DNA of 64,000 bases from Actinomyces gerencseriae DSM 6844 (GTDB lineage Bacteria > Actinomycetota > Actinomycetes > Actinomycetales > Actinomycetaceae), in assembly GCF_000429265.1 (NCBI RefSeq), contig NZ_AUBN01000013.1:62001-126000 (forward strand), written 5' to 3'. Position numbers and translations under genes: made by a program. The stretch's first letter is position 1, and every line of letters starts with the position of its first letter. The notes below the pieces were generated by a model. It saw only the letters and a program-made list of their open reading frames with translations. It was not told the DNA's origin and did no database searches. Below, one piece after another: positions 35,394 to 44,587 of this stretch.

Positions 35394-36623
35394 ATGACGG
35401 GGCGCATCGTTCTCGGACTCGGTGGGACGGTCGATTACGAGCTGGAGTGGGACGCCGCGGCGTTCCAGCGGCTCGTCGACGACCACGGGATCCATCTCGC
35501 CGAGGTCGAGGAGGATCCGCCGTCGGTCGTCGCCGATGGGCGCGGCGTCGTGGTGGCGATCCTCCGGTCGATGCGCCGGGCGCGCGGCTGCGAGTGCTAC
35601 GTGGAGGACAAGGAGCAGCTGCTCGCCTTCGGCGCCCGCTTCGGCCATGAGGTGACGCTGGGTGGGACCTGCGTGCGGGCGGCGCTCGCCATGAGCCGCG
35701 TCGGCGTCGATTCGACCGTTCACCTGGTCTCCATCAGCGACGAGGTGCGCCGTCGCCTGCCGGCGGGGGTGGCGTGGACGTGCAGCGCCGAGGAGGACTC
35801 GCTGGACCCGCACGTCATCGTCCAGTACCCCCGCGGGGCCTCGGTGCGGCTGGCCGATGCGACGATCGTGGCCGGTCGTCCCAACCGCGTCATCCTGGTC
35901 AACGACGAGCCGAATGAGCGCATGGTGCTGAGCCGGGAGCTCCCCGCCGTTCTGCGGGGGGCGTCGGCGGTCCTCATCTCGGGCCTCAACACGATGAAGT
36001 CGGCCGACGAGCTGCGGGCGAGGCTCGCGGAGCTGGCCGGCATGCTCCGCGACGTGCCGCGGGCGGTGCCGGTCGTCTACGAGGACGCCGGGTTCCACGA
36101 CGAGGCCCTGCGGGCGGTCGTGCTGGAGACCGTGCCGTCGCTGGCCGATGCCCACTCGCTCAACGAGGATGAGGCCCGGCAGTACCTGGGGCGGCAGATG
36201 GACCTGACGGCGCCCGGTGATGTGGCGGCCATGATGGAGGGGCTCGGGGAGATCCTCGGATCGCCGACCGTCATGGTCCACACCAGCCGGTACGCGGCCT
36301 GCATCGGCGCCGAGGCGGGCCTGTACCGCGATGCGGCGCGGGCCGGGTGCCTCATGGCCTCCACGCGCTTCGTCAACGGCGACCGCTACGGTCGGGCGGA
36401 GTACGACGCCGTCGCCGTCTCGCCGCGGGAACCGGTCGGACTCGCGCTGGCGGCCGCCCCCGAGCTGCGACGGGCCGGGGTGCTGATCGCGCCCGGCTAC
36501 GACGCGCGGACGTCATCGCCCACGACGATCGGCCTGGGGGACGCGTTCATCGGCGGGGTCATGGCCCACCTGGCCGCGCGGGCTCGCGCCGTCGCGTCGG
36601 AGGGCGAGCCGGGACGGGGCTGA
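35394..36623 (+). CDS. Sugar kinase resembling the ADP-dependent PFK/glucokinase family
   Basis: 409 residues. It is not a normal PfkB protein. After GGTCVRAALAMSRVG come DPHVIVQYPRG, LVNDEPNERMVLS, VLISGLNTM, YEDAGFHDEALRAVVLETV followed by ADAHSLNEDEARQYLG, then MVHTSRYAACIG and finally TIGLGDAFIGG. These mirror the order of blocks in ADP-dependent phosphofructokinase/glucokinase (PF04587), including the NE motif and the GLGD loop with the catalytic Asp. That family is best known from archaea and animals and is uncommon in bacteria. The nucleotide donor cannot be proved from sequence. Its place after the isomerase and aldolase implies a ketose or ketose-phosphate substrate. Confidence 0.72.
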   Translation: MTGRIVLGLGGTVDYELEWDAAAFQRLVDDHGIHLAEVEEDPPSVVADGRGVVVAILRSMRRARGCECYVEDKEQLLAFGARFGHEVTLGGTCVRAALAMSRVGVDSTVHLVSISDEVRRRLPAGVAWTCSAEEDSLDPHVIVQYPRGASVRLADATIVAGRPNRVILVNDEPNERMVLSRELPAVLRGASAVLISGLNTMKSADELRARLAELAGMLRDVPRAVPVVYEDAGFHDEALRAVVLETVPSLADAHSLNEDEARQYLGRQMDLTAPGDVAAMMEGLGEILGSPTVMVHTSRYAACIGAEAGLYRDAARAGCLMASTRFVNGDRYGRAEYDAVAVSPREPVGLALAAAPELRRAGVLIAPGYDARTSSPTTIGLGDAFIGGVMAHLAARARAVASEGEPGRG

Positions 36624-36651
36624 CGGCGCCGTCGTCGGACTCGCTCCGACG

Positions 36652-36707
36652 CGCCGACAGGCGCTCGCGACGACGGCGGAGCGCGTCGTCGCGAGCGCCT
36701 GTCGGCG
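36652..36707 (+). terminator. 23-bp perfect hairpin ending the sugar operon
   Basis: The arms at 36652-36674 and 36685-36707 are exact complements (CGCCGACAGGCGCTCG... and its mirror) around a 10-nt loop. It begins 29 bp after the kinase stop. No T-run follows, so it is either a GC-type terminator or a repeat-derived hairpin. Confidence 0.65.
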
Positions 36708-36828
36708 TCCCGTCGGCTCTTCGCGGACGTCGCGTCGTGTCATACGATCTTCCTGCTGCGGGGTTAGGCGCGCCTATCATCGACGCTTCCTCTGGGCCCC
36801 CGCGGCTCACCACCGTTCAGGAGGCCCC

Positions 36829-38886
36829 ATGACACCGGAGACCGTCCGCCCCGTTCCTCGACGCGGCCGCCGGGGCGGTGGAGCCGCGAGGCCCGGCGCG
36901 TTCGGCGGGACCCGCGTCGGCACGTCCGCCGGGCGACGCGCCAACGCCGTCTCCTCCGCTCTCACCCTGGTCGCCGGCCTCGCCCAGGGATGGGCCCTCA
37001 TCGGTCTCGGCCGCAGCCTCGGCGCGCTCCTGCCCGGCGCCGGTGCCGGGGACTGGCGCCCCCGTCTCGCCTCCGCGGCGGCGGCCGCCGTCGTCGCCAG
37101 CGCGGGGCGCCTCGCCGTCGAGGCGATCGCCCGCTCCAGCGCCGCCGAGCAGGAGGGTGCGATCCGCGCGCGCCTGCTCGACCACCTCCTGTCCCTCGGT
37201 CCCGCCCATGCCGCGGAGAGCCGCTCCGGGGCGACCGTCTCCCTGCTGACCGACGGCGCCGAGCGCGTGGCGCTGTACCGGCAGACCTTCCTGGCCCCCA
37301 CGGTCGCCGCGGCCCTGTCCCCGGCGCTCGTCCTGGTGCTGCTCGCCGTCGCGGTCGACTGGCCGACGGCCGCCGTGCTCGCGGTCGCCGTCGTCCTCGT
37401 GCCCGGCACCATCATCGGCCTCTACTCCCGACTCCGGCGGTCCTCGGCACGGTCGCGCGCCCAGCGCTTCAGGCTCGCCGCCGAGTACCTCGACGCCATT
37501 CAGGGACTGACCGCCCTCACCCTCGCCCGGGCCGCGCGCCGCCGGGCCATCCGCCTGCGCCGCGCGGGGGAGGACAACCGCCGGGCGGTCATGGGCCTGC
37601 TGGCCGGCAACCAGCTCGTCATCCTCGTCACCGACTGCCTGTTCTCCCTGTTCTTCGTCACGGCCGCCGTCGGCATGGCCCTGGAGCGACTGTCCTCGGG
37701 CGCCATCGGAGCGGGCGACGCCGTCGCCATCGCACTGGTGGGCTACGTGCTCCTCGAGCCCCTCGACCACGTGGGCGCCTTCTTCTACGTGGGCATGGGG
37801 GGCATGGCCAACCAGCGCGTCATGCGCCGCCTGCTGTCCGTCGAGCGCAGCCGCGGCGCCGAGCCCGACGACGGCCTGCCGCCCGTCCCCGAGACGGCGG
37901 ACGACGACGGGCCCGCGCTCGTGCTGTCGGGCGTGACGGCCTCCTGGGCCGGCGGCGGAGCGCCCACGCCCGGGGCCGCCCGGACCCCGGCGGGAGCGGG
38001 CGCTGCGTCCGGGGCAGGCGCGCACGGGTCCGCTGCGCATCGGCCCGCCGGGGCGGCGCGGGCGGCGGCGCATCCGCACGGCGGTGATCCCGAGCCCTCC
38101 GGCGGCCCCGGCTCCGGCAAGGCCCAGGGCGGCGCCTATCGAGCCCCCGGCGATCCCGGCCCCGTTCTGGCCGGCGTCGATCTGACCGTGGAGGCCGGCG
38201 AGCGCATCGCCGTCGTCGGACCCTCCGGAGCGGGCAAATCGACGCTCGTCGCCCTGGTCAGCGGGGACCTGCTGCCCGCGGCCGGAACCGTGCGCGTCGC
38301 CGGCACCGCCTCGACCGCCGGCACCCAGGACGCCATCCGCGCCGCCAGCGCCGTCGTCGCCCAGTCCACCTGGCTGTTCACCGGCACCATCGCCGACAAC
38401 CTCCGCCTGGCCGACCCAGGCGCCGCCGACGAACGCCTGTGGCGGGCCCTGGAGACCGCGGGCCTGGCCGACGAGGTCCGCCGCATGCCCGAGGGCCTGC
38501 ACACCCTCCTGGGGGAGCAGGGGCTGGGACTGTCCGGCGGTCAGGCGCAGCGCGTCTCCCTGGCGCGCGCCTTCCTCGCCGATCGCCCCCTGCTCATCCT
38601 CGACGAGCCCACCAGTCAGGTCGACCTCGACTCCGAGGCCCGGATCGTCGAGGCCATCGGCCGCCTCGCGCGGGGCCGCACCGTCGTGACCGTCTCCCAT
38701 CGCGCGGGCGCGCTCGTGACCGCCGACCGGGTCGTGCGCGTCGCCGACGGCGCGGTGAGCGCGACGGGCCCGGCCCGCCCGACCGGTCCCTCCGCCGGGG
38801 ACGCCCCGGACCCGGTGCCCGCCGGGGACGCCCCGGACCCGGTGCCCGCCGGGGGCACCCCGGACCCCGTGACGAAGGAGGGCTGA
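36829..38886 (+). CDS. ABC exporter half-transporter 1 (CydD-like)
   Basis: 685 residues: a six-span membrane domain (about 40-330), a linker, then an ATPase with Walker A VGPSGAGKST, signature LSGGQ, Walker B LLILDEPTSQ and H-loop VSHR. A roughly 70-residue Pro/Ala/Gly insert splits the start of the ATPase domain between VTASWAGGG and GPVLAGVDLTV, and the tail has two GDAPDPVPA repeats. With the following gene it forms a heterodimeric exporter resembling CydDC, which exports thiols for cytochrome bd assembly, but no cydAB is nearby, so the substrate is open. AGGAGG precedes the ATG. Confidence 0.85.
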   Translation: MTPETVRPVPRRGRRGGGAARPGAFGGTRVGTSAGRRANAVSSALTLVAGLAQGWALIGLGRSLGALLPGAGAGDWRPRLASAAAAAVVASAGRLAVEAIARSSAAEQEGAIRARLLDHLLSLGPAHAAESRSGATVSLLTDGAERVALYRQTFLAPTVAAALSPALVLVLLAVAVDWPTAAVLAVAVVLVPGTIIGLYSRLRRSSARSRAQRFRLAAEYLDAIQGLTALTLARAARRRAIRLRRAGEDNRRAVMGLLAGNQLVILVTDCLFSLFFVTAAVGMALERLSSGAIGAGDAVAIALVGYVLLEPLDHVGAFFYVGMGGMANQRVMRRLLSVERSRGAEPDDGLPPVPETADDDGPALVLSGVTASWAGGGAPTPGAARTPAGAGAASGAGAHGSAAHRPAGAARAAAHPHGGDPEPSGGPGSGKAQGGAYRAPGDPGPVLAGVDLTVEAGERIAVVGPSGAGKSTLVALVSGDLLPAAGTVRVAGTASTAGTQDAIRAASAVVAQSTWLFTGTIADNLRLADPGAADERLWRALETAGLADEVRRMPEGLHTLLGEQGLGLSGGQAQRVSLARAFLADRPLLILDEPTSQVDLDSEARIVEAIGRLARGRTVVTVSHRAGALVTADRVVRVADGAVSATGPARPTGPSAGDAPDPVPAGDAPDPVPAGGTPDPVTKEG

Positions 38887-38889
38887 GCC

Positions 38890-40719
38890 GTGACCGCAGC
38901 CGCGATGAAAGAGCCCTCGACGATCTCGGCCGCCGGGCCGGCCGCGCCCCCGACGCGCGCGGCGGAACGCATCCCGCCCCCGACCCGGACGGTGGTCATC
39001 GGATGGCTGCTGCGGGTCACCCGCCCGGTCCTGGCGCCGCTGCTCTGCTCCACCCTGTGCCGCGTCGCCGACCTCCTGCTGGGCGTCGGGCTCTTCGCCC
39101 TGGGCGCTCACGCCGTCGTGTCGACCGGGACGGCGCTCGCCTCCGGCGGGCCGGTCCCCTCCCCGTGGACCGCGCTCGGCGCCATGGCCGTCATGAGCCT
39201 GGCCAAGGGGGCGCTGCGCTACGGCGAGCAGTTCACGGGCCACTTCGTGGCCTTCAAGGCCCTCGAGCTGCTGCGCGGCGAGATCTTCCGCGCCCTCATC
39301 CCGCGCGCCCCCCGAGTGAGCGCCACCTCCCGCTCGGGGGACCTCCTGGCCCGCGCCACCAAGGACGTCGACCGCATCGAGGTCTTCTTCGCCCACACCA
39401 TCGCCCCCGTGGTCTCGGCCGTCGTCGTGCCCGTCACCGTGCTGGTCGCCATCGGCGCCGGGGTTTCCTGGGAGCTGGCGGCGGTCGCGCTGCCCTTCCT
39501 CCTGGGCGCCCTGGCGGTCGTGCCCCTGGCCGGCAGGCGTCACGGCCTGGCCTCCGCGCGCCGCACGGCAGAGGCCCGGGCGGCGCTGACCCAGCACGTG
39601 ACCGACTCGATCCAGGGACTGAGCGAGATCGTCGGCTACGGTCGCGCCGACGAGCGCCTGGCGGAGACGGCCGCCCTGGACGACGACGTCGCGCGCGCGG
39701 GCCGGCCCGCCGCCGTGTGGGCCGCGGTACGACGCGGGGCCGTCGCGCTGCTCGTGCTGGCCGGACCGCTCGCCGTCCTCGCCGTCGGCGCCCCCCGGGT
39801 GCGCTCCGGGGATATCGGCGCCGCCGCGCTCGCGGCCGCCGTGGCCGGTCTCGTCCGCCTGGCCGAGACCGTGCGGGCCGTCGAGGAGCTCGCCGCCGCG
39901 CTGTCGTCCTCCCTCGCCGCCGCGGAGCGGGTCTACGAGCTCGTCGACTCGCCCGTCGAGGTCCCCGACGGCGAGCACGAGCTCGCGGCGCGCCCCGCCC
40001 ATGACGTCAGCTGGGAGGACGTCGTCTACACCTACCCCGGGGCGGGCTCGGCGTCGCTGCACGGCGTGAGCCTGCGCGCGGCCGAGGGGGAGTGGACGTG
40101 CCTGGTGGGCGCCTCCGGCTCGGGCAAGACGACCCTGGCCGGACTCGCGGTGCGCACCGACGTGCCGCAGTACGGGCGAGTGGCGATCGACGGCGTCGAT
40201 GCGGCGGAGCTGACCGGCGACTCGCTGCGCCGGGAGGTCGCCCTGGTGCCCCAGCGGGCCCACCTCTTCCGGGCCTCGGTGGCCGACAACGTCCGGCTCG
40301 CCCGGCCGGACGCCGATGACGAGGAGGTGGTCGCCGCCTGCCGCGCCGCCTGCGTCCACGACGACGTGGAGGCGATGCGGGCCGGCTACGACACGCTCAT
40401 CGGGGAGCGCGGCGCGACGGTGTCGGGCGGCCAGCGTCAGCGCCTGGCACTGGCCCGCGCCCTGCTCGCCCGTCCGAGCGTGCTGATCCTCGACGAGTTC
40501 ACCAGCCACCTCGATCCCGGGCTCGACGCCGCCGTGCGCGCCTCGGTGCGCCGGTGGGCGCGCGAGTGCACGGTGATCGAGGTCACTCATCGGCTCGCCC
40601 ACGTGGACGGGGCCGACCACGTCGTCGTGCTCGACGACGGCCGGGTCGTCCAGGACGGCGGTCCCGACGAGCTCATGGCCGTCGACGGCCCGCTGCGCCG
40701 GCTCATGGATCGGGGATGA
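38890..40719 (+). CDS. ABC exporter half-transporter 2 (CydC-like)
   Basis: 609 residues. The membrane domain contains LAKGALRYGEQFTGHFVAFK, similar to the RYLER-type segment of CydC, and SGDLLARATKDVDRIEVFF. The ATPase has Walker A VGASGSGKTT, signature VSGGQRQRLALARAL, Walker B VLILDEFTSHLD and the switch His in EVTHR. Unlike most, Phe replaces Pro after DE. GTG start at 38890, 3 bp after the partner's stop. Both halves have complete ATP sites. Confidence 0.85.
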   Translation: MTAAAMKEPSTISAAGPAAPPTRAAERIPPPTRTVVIGWLLRVTRPVLAPLLCSTLCRVADLLLGVGLFALGAHAVVSTGTALASGGPVPSPWTALGAMAVMSLAKGALRYGEQFTGHFVAFKALELLRGEIFRALIPRAPRVSATSRSGDLLARATKDVDRIEVFFAHTIAPVVSAVVVPVTVLVAIGAGVSWELAAVALPFLLGALAVVPLAGRRHGLASARRTAEARAALTQHVTDSIQGLSEIVGYGRADERLAETAALDDDVARAGRPAAVWAAVRRGAVALLVLAGPLAVLAVGAPRVRSGDIGAAALAAAVAGLVRLAETVRAVEELAAALSSSLAAAERVYELVDSPVEVPDGEHELAARPAHDVSWEDVVYTYPGAGSASLHGVSLRAAEGEWTCLVGASGSGKTTLAGLAVRTDVPQYGRVAIDGVDAAELTGDSLRREVALVPQRAHLFRASVADNVRLARPDADDEEVVAACRAACVHDDVEAMRAGYDTLIGERGATVSGGQRQRLALARALLARPSVLILDEFTSHLDPGLDAAVRASVRRWARECTVIEVTHRLAHVDGADHVVVLDDGRVVQDGGPDELMAVDGPLRRLMDRG

Positions 40720-40869
40720 GCGCGTGCGACGACCGCCCTCTCGTCGACGTCCGAGAGGGCCGCGGCTGAGGCCGGAGGCCGTTCGCAGCGGTTTCCTCCC
40801 GGCGGTCTCCCCGCTCCACGGCCACCGTCGGCGCGGTGACCCCGAGCCCGTTGCCACCCGGCTCGCGCC

Positions 40870-41787
40870 TCAGACGTCCTCGACGTCCTCGTAGCTCTTG
40901 GGGTCCTCGATCGGCTCGAGGTGGGCCGAGACCCGCAGGTTCGGGTCCACCTCGACCAGCTCGTCGATCATGCGCTCGGTGAAGTCGTGCCCCTCCTTCA
41001 CGCTCCACGTGCCCGGCACGAGCACGTGCATCTCCGCGAAGCGCCGGTTGCCCGCCTCGCGGACCCTCACCGCGTGGAAGTCGATCCGCCCGTCGAGGCG
41101 GTGCCGCCCCAGCACCGCCTCGATCCGCTCCTGCGCCTCCCGTCCGGGCGCCACATCCATGAGGCCTGCCACGGACTCGCTGATGAGCTTGAACCCGGTC
41201 CACATGATGTTCAGGCCCGCGCCCAGGGCGACGATCGCGTCGAGCACGGGCGAGTCGAAGACCGCCACGAGGCCCACGCCCAGCAGAACGGCGGCGGAGG
41301 TCACGACGTCGGTGGCCAGGTGCGTGGCATCGGCCACCAGCGTCGCGGAGTGCTCGCGCCTGCCCACCCGGTGGAGCACCCAGGCCGCGGCCCCGTTGAT
41401 GACGGAGGCCCCCACGGAGATGAGAAGGCCCGCGCTCAGCCGCTCGGGCATGACGGGGGCGACGAGCCGCTCGATCGCGGAGATGATGATGAATGCCGCC
41501 GCCATGAAGATCATGACGCCCTCGGTGATGGCCGAGAAGTACTCGGCCTTCGAGTGGCCGAACTGGTGGTCGTCGTCGGCCGGCTTGATCGAGATCTTCA
41601 GGACGACCAGCGCCACGATGGCGGCCACCAGGTTGACCACCGACTCCGCGGCGTCGGAGAGCAGGCCGACCGAGCCGGTGATCCAGGCCGCGAAGGCCTT
41701 GAGGGCGATGGTGGCCAGCGCCGCCGAGATGGACAGCCAGGCGTAGGCGCTCAGGTCCTTGGGAGGGGTGTAGCGTGACGAGGGCAC
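40870..41787 (-). CDS. Cation diffusion facilitator (CDF) metal transporter
   Basis: 305 residues, six spans. Span 2 contains GSVGLLSDAAESVVNL and span 5 HLATDVVTSAAVL, giving the paired Asp (and HxxxD) metal site; DDDHQFGHSKAEYFSA is the characteristic loop. The C-terminal cytoplasmic domain (about 205-290) has the ferredoxin-like RIDFHAVRVREAGNRRFAEMHVLVP pattern. It exports Zn2+, Fe2+ or similar ions by proton exchange. GTG start at 41787. It is convergent with the ABC exporter. Confidence 0.9.
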   Translation of the reverse strand: MPSSRYTPPKDLSAYAWLSISAALATIALKAFAAWITGSVGLLSDAAESVVNLVAAIVALVVLKISIKPADDDHQFGHSKAEYFSAITEGVMIFMAAAFIIISAIERLVAPVMPERLSAGLLISVGASVINGAAAWVLHRVGRREHSATLVADATHLATDVVTSAAVLLGVGLVAVFDSPVLDAIVALGAGLNIMWTGFKLISESVAGLMDVAPGREAQERIEAVLGRHRLDGRIDFHAVRVREAGNRRFAEMHVLVPGTWSVKEGHDFTERMIDELVEVDPNLRVSAHLEPIEDPKSYEDVEDV

Positions 41788-42036
41788 GCGGCGAGTTTTG
41801 TCGATGACGGTCCATGAGGTCCACCTGCGTCATAACCCTCCCGACGCCCCTTCTGATAGACACGCCCGACGACTCTCCCGGTGGCGACAGGCTCGTGCCG
41901 CGGAGGGGGCGCCCCCGTGCGGCACTCGGCCTCCTCGACTCCGCCCGCCGGTCCGCAGGAGGAGCCGCCGCGCGGGCCCGGGGACGCGTGGCCGGGGGTG
42001 GCCGGTCGGGACGGCCGGGTTGGTTAGGGTGGCCGC

Positions 42037-42861
42037 GTGCTCCCCGCCCAGATCGCGATCCCGGACACGCTGCCGGAGACCTTCCGCGTCCTCGACCTGT
42101 CAGGCGTGCTCCTCAACGGCATCCTCGGCGGGCTCATCGCCAGGCGGAAGAACTTCGACCTGGTGGGCTTCGCCGTCCTGGCCATACTCACCGCGACCGC
42201 CGGCGGCATTCTGCGGGACGTCATGATCCAGGCCGGCCCTCCGTTCGCGCTGACGGATCCGTACTACCTCTACACCGCCTGCGCCGGGGCCCTGGTCGCC
42301 TGGTGGGTGCCCTTCACCTCCCGGTTCGCCCGCCGCTTCCTCGTCGTCGCCGACGCCGTGGTTCTGGGCACGTGGGCCGCCACCGGTGCGGCCAAGGCGC
42401 TGGGCAACGGGCTGGGCGTCATGCCCGCGCTGCTGCTGGGATGCCTGACGGCGGTGGGCGGCTCGATGATCCGCGACGTGTCCGTGGGCGAGACCCCGGC
42501 CGTGTTCGGCGGGAACAAGCTCTACGCCGTCCCCGCCCTGTGCGCCGCGGGGACGGTGGTCGTCGTCGTCCGCACGAACCTGCCGGACGCCTACGCGATG
42601 CCGGCGGCCACGCTGGTCGGGGCCGGGACCTGCCTGCTGGCCTACTGGCGCTCGTGGCGACTGCCGGTGGTGGGGGACCGGGAGAGGCGTCGCGCCGATC
42701 GTCCGGCGGCCGGCGTTCCGACCCTCGCCGCCCGTGCCAGGGACCTGACGCTCCTTCGCGGCGGCACGGCGCTCTCGGGCTGGCGCCGAGCGCTGCTGCC
42801 GCGCCGCCGGGCGCCCGAGCCGCTGCGGCGGCGCAAGCCCCTCGACGTCGAGGACCTGTGA
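42037..42861 (+). CDS. TRIC/UPF0126 family membrane protein
   Basis: 274 residues with about seven spans. It shows the duplicated UPF0126 pattern: FDLVGFAVLAILTATAGGILRDV in the first half and LGCLTAVGGSMIRDVSVGETPAVF in the second, each with the GG..RD motif of trimeric intracellular cation (TRIC)-type channels. The C-terminal 45 residues are basic and cytoplasmic. GTG start at 42037, with AGGGTGG upstream. The ion and physiological role are not defined for bacteria. Confidence 0.85.
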   Translation: MLPAQIAIPDTLPETFRVLDLSGVLLNGILGGLIARRKNFDLVGFAVLAILTATAGGILRDVMIQAGPPFALTDPYYLYTACAGALVAWWVPFTSRFARRFLVVADAVVLGTWAATGAAKALGNGLGVMPALLLGCLTAVGGSMIRDVSVGETPAVFGGNKLYAVPALCAAGTVVVVVRTNLPDAYAMPAATLVGAGTCLLAYWRSWRLPVVGDRERRRADRPAAGVPTLAARARDLTLLRGGTALSGWRRALLPRRRAPEPLRRRKPLDVEDL

Positions 42862-42953
42862 GCGGGTCCGGCGCCGGGGCGAACGGGGCGCGCTGAGCGA
42901 CTCGGGCGGGCGGACTCGGGCGATTCGTCGGGGCGGCGACGCCGGGGCCGGGC

Positions 42954-43274
42954 TCAGTCGAGGGGGCGGACCTCGGCGTCGTCGACGCGGACGGCGGGGG
43001 AGGCGGGAGCGGGGCCCGCCGCCGTGCCGCGGAAGAGGCGATCCTTGACGGCGTCGGCGACCTTGTCGGTGACGACCTCGCCCTGCCGACGCACGAACCG
43101 GCCCGCCCGGCTGGAGGCGGCATCGACCTTCTCCCGTACGAAGGGCCTCTCGGCGACCCGCGACGCGGCGCGGGACGCGGCGGTCTTCATGCGCTCGTAC
43201 TGCGCGCGGCCGGCTCGCGTTCCCAGGACGTATCCGGCTCCCAGGCCGATGATGAACGGCAGCTTGCTGGCCAT
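42954..43274 (-). CDS. YtxH-like small membrane protein
   Basis: 106 residues. The start KLPFIIGLGAGYVLGTRAGRAQYERMK is a short hydrophobic anchor followed by the YtxH-type basic helix. The remainder is amphipathic helix rich in Ala, Arg and Val. This is a common actinobacterial protein thought to be stress- or envelope-linked, without a known activity. ATG 43274 has GAGGAGAT shortly before it. Confidence 0.75.
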   Translation of the reverse strand: MASKLPFIIGLGAGYVLGTRAGRAQYERMKTAASRAASRVAERPFVREKVDAASSRAGRFVRRQGEVVTDKVADAVKDRLFRGTAAGPAPASPAVRVDDAEVRPLD

Positions 43275-43363
43275 GACGATCTCCTCACACTGGTGGCGGT
43301 ACCGGGGCAGAGCCTACTGGGCGCGGGGGGCCTCGGGCGCGGTCTGCCCCGCTCCGGCTCCGC

Positions 43364-44578
43364 TCAGGCCGTCGCCCGTCCCTCCGACTCCCCGGCGATC
43401 GACTCGCCGCCGAGCATCCCGGGCGGCAGCAGACGAGCCAGCTCGTAGCCGTCCGCGCCGACGACCACGGGCACGTCCGCCTCCGCGAGCGTGCGCGCCT
43501 CCGGCCCCAGGCCCATGGGATGGGCGAGCTGCGTCCCGGCCAGCACCTGCTCGGTCGGCGTCAGTCGACGCACCGCCACGGCCGCCACGCGGTCGGAGTG
43601 CTCGCGGGCGGCCTCGCCGTAGATGAGCGGGTCGTGCTGCCCGTCATCGCCCACCAGGAGCCAGGTCACGTCGGGCAGGTCGATCATGAGGCGCCGCAGC
43701 TCCGTGCGCTTGTGCTCGATCCCCGAGCGGAACAGCCCGGTGTTGGTGGGGCCCCAGTCGGTCATGAGCATCGGGCCCGCGGGGAAGCCGTGGCGCTCGA
43801 AGAAGGAGCGGTGGGTGGGCACGACGTTCCACGCGCCGGTCGACAGGTAGATGACGGGCGTGCCCGGGTGCGCCCGCTCGATCCGGGTGAGCAGCTCGGC
43901 CATGCCCGGCACCGGTTCGCGCGACGAGGTGTACTTCACCAGCTGGTTCCAGGCGGCGACGAACATGCGCGGCACGTGCGAGACCATGGCCGTGTCGTCG
44001 ATATCGGAGACGATGCCCAGGCGCGGGCCGGGCGCCACGATCAGGATCCGGGTGGTCACCGTGCCGGCGCCGGTCGCCTCGATGCGCGCCTCGTGCCAGC
44101 CGGGCCCCAGGCCGTGCCCGCGCACGACGACGTCGATGTACCCCTCCTGATCCGCCCGGGTGCGCACGCTCACCGCCCCGAAGCGGATCGTCACGGGGAG
44201 GTAGGGCACGGGGGCGTCCACGAACAGACGCCACCCCCGTTGGGCCTCCAGGAGGTTGGTGGCGGCCAGCTCGCGCACGTCCTGCACGTCGCGCACCGTC
44301 GTGGGCACCCCCTCGGGCACGGAGCGGAACAGCGGGCCCTCGGCGGGGGCGCGCCGCGGACGCAGCACCATGCGCGCCAGCACACGGGCCATGTCCGACG
44401 TCGCCGCTCCGCCGTCGGCCCGCGCGCGCAGGAGATCGCGGCCCGCGTGCTCGGGGCGGGCCGAGCCGTAGCCGTCGTAAGCGATGACGCGCGGGCGCCA
44501 GCCGCGCCGCCTGAGCACGGGGATCACGTCCCGGTGGAACCGGTCCTCAACGGCGCGGATGACGTCGAAAAGTGGCAC
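43364..44578 (-). CDS. App1-type phosphatase (DUF2183)
   Basis: 404 residues. The middle contains LGIVSDIDDTAMVSHVP, the DxDxT phosphatase motif of the App1/DUF2183 (HAD-like) family, then YLSTGAWNVVPTHRSFFERHGFP and LLVGDDGQHDPLIYGEAA, the remaining family motifs. Yeast App1 is a phosphatidate phosphatase; bacterial members are assumed to act on a related lipid or phosphate. The N-terminal 190 residues form a beta-rich domain. GTG start at 44578, 9 bp after the GT87 stop on the same strand, so the two may be co-transcribed. Confidence 0.85.
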   Translation of the reverse strand: MPLFDVIRAVEDRFHRDVIPVLRRRGWRPRVIAYDGYGSARPEHAGRDLLRARADGGAATSDMARVLARMVLRPRRAPAEGPLFRSVPEGVPTTVRDVQDVRELAATNLLEAQRGWRLFVDAPVPYLPVTIRFGAVSVRTRADQEGYIDVVVRGHGLGPGWHEARIEATGAGTVTTRILIVAPGPRLGIVSDIDDTAMVSHVPRMFVAAWNQLVKYTSSREPVPGMAELLTRIERAHPGTPVIYLSTGAWNVVPTHRSFFERHGFPAGPMLMTDWGPTNTGLFRSGIEHKRTELRRLMIDLPDVTWLLVGDDGQHDPLIYGEAAREHSDRVAAVAVRRLTPTEQVLAGTQLAHPMGLGPEARTLAEADVPVVVGADGYELARLLPPGMLGGESIAGESEGRATA

Positions 44579-44587
44579 GAGCCGATC

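Noticed and set aside
29185-36623. Firm assignment as a sulfoquinovose pathway
   Set aside because: No sulfoquinovosidase or sulfolactaldehyde reductase/dehydrogenase is present, and YihS-type enzymes also act on mannose.
36829-40719. Naming the exporter pair cydD/cydC outright
   Set aside because: Similarity is partial and no cytochrome bd genes are in view, so only a CydDC-like label is supported.
36817-40857. 1346-residue minus-strand open frame
   Set aside because: It lies wholly opposite the two ABC exporter genes, whose motifs are intact.
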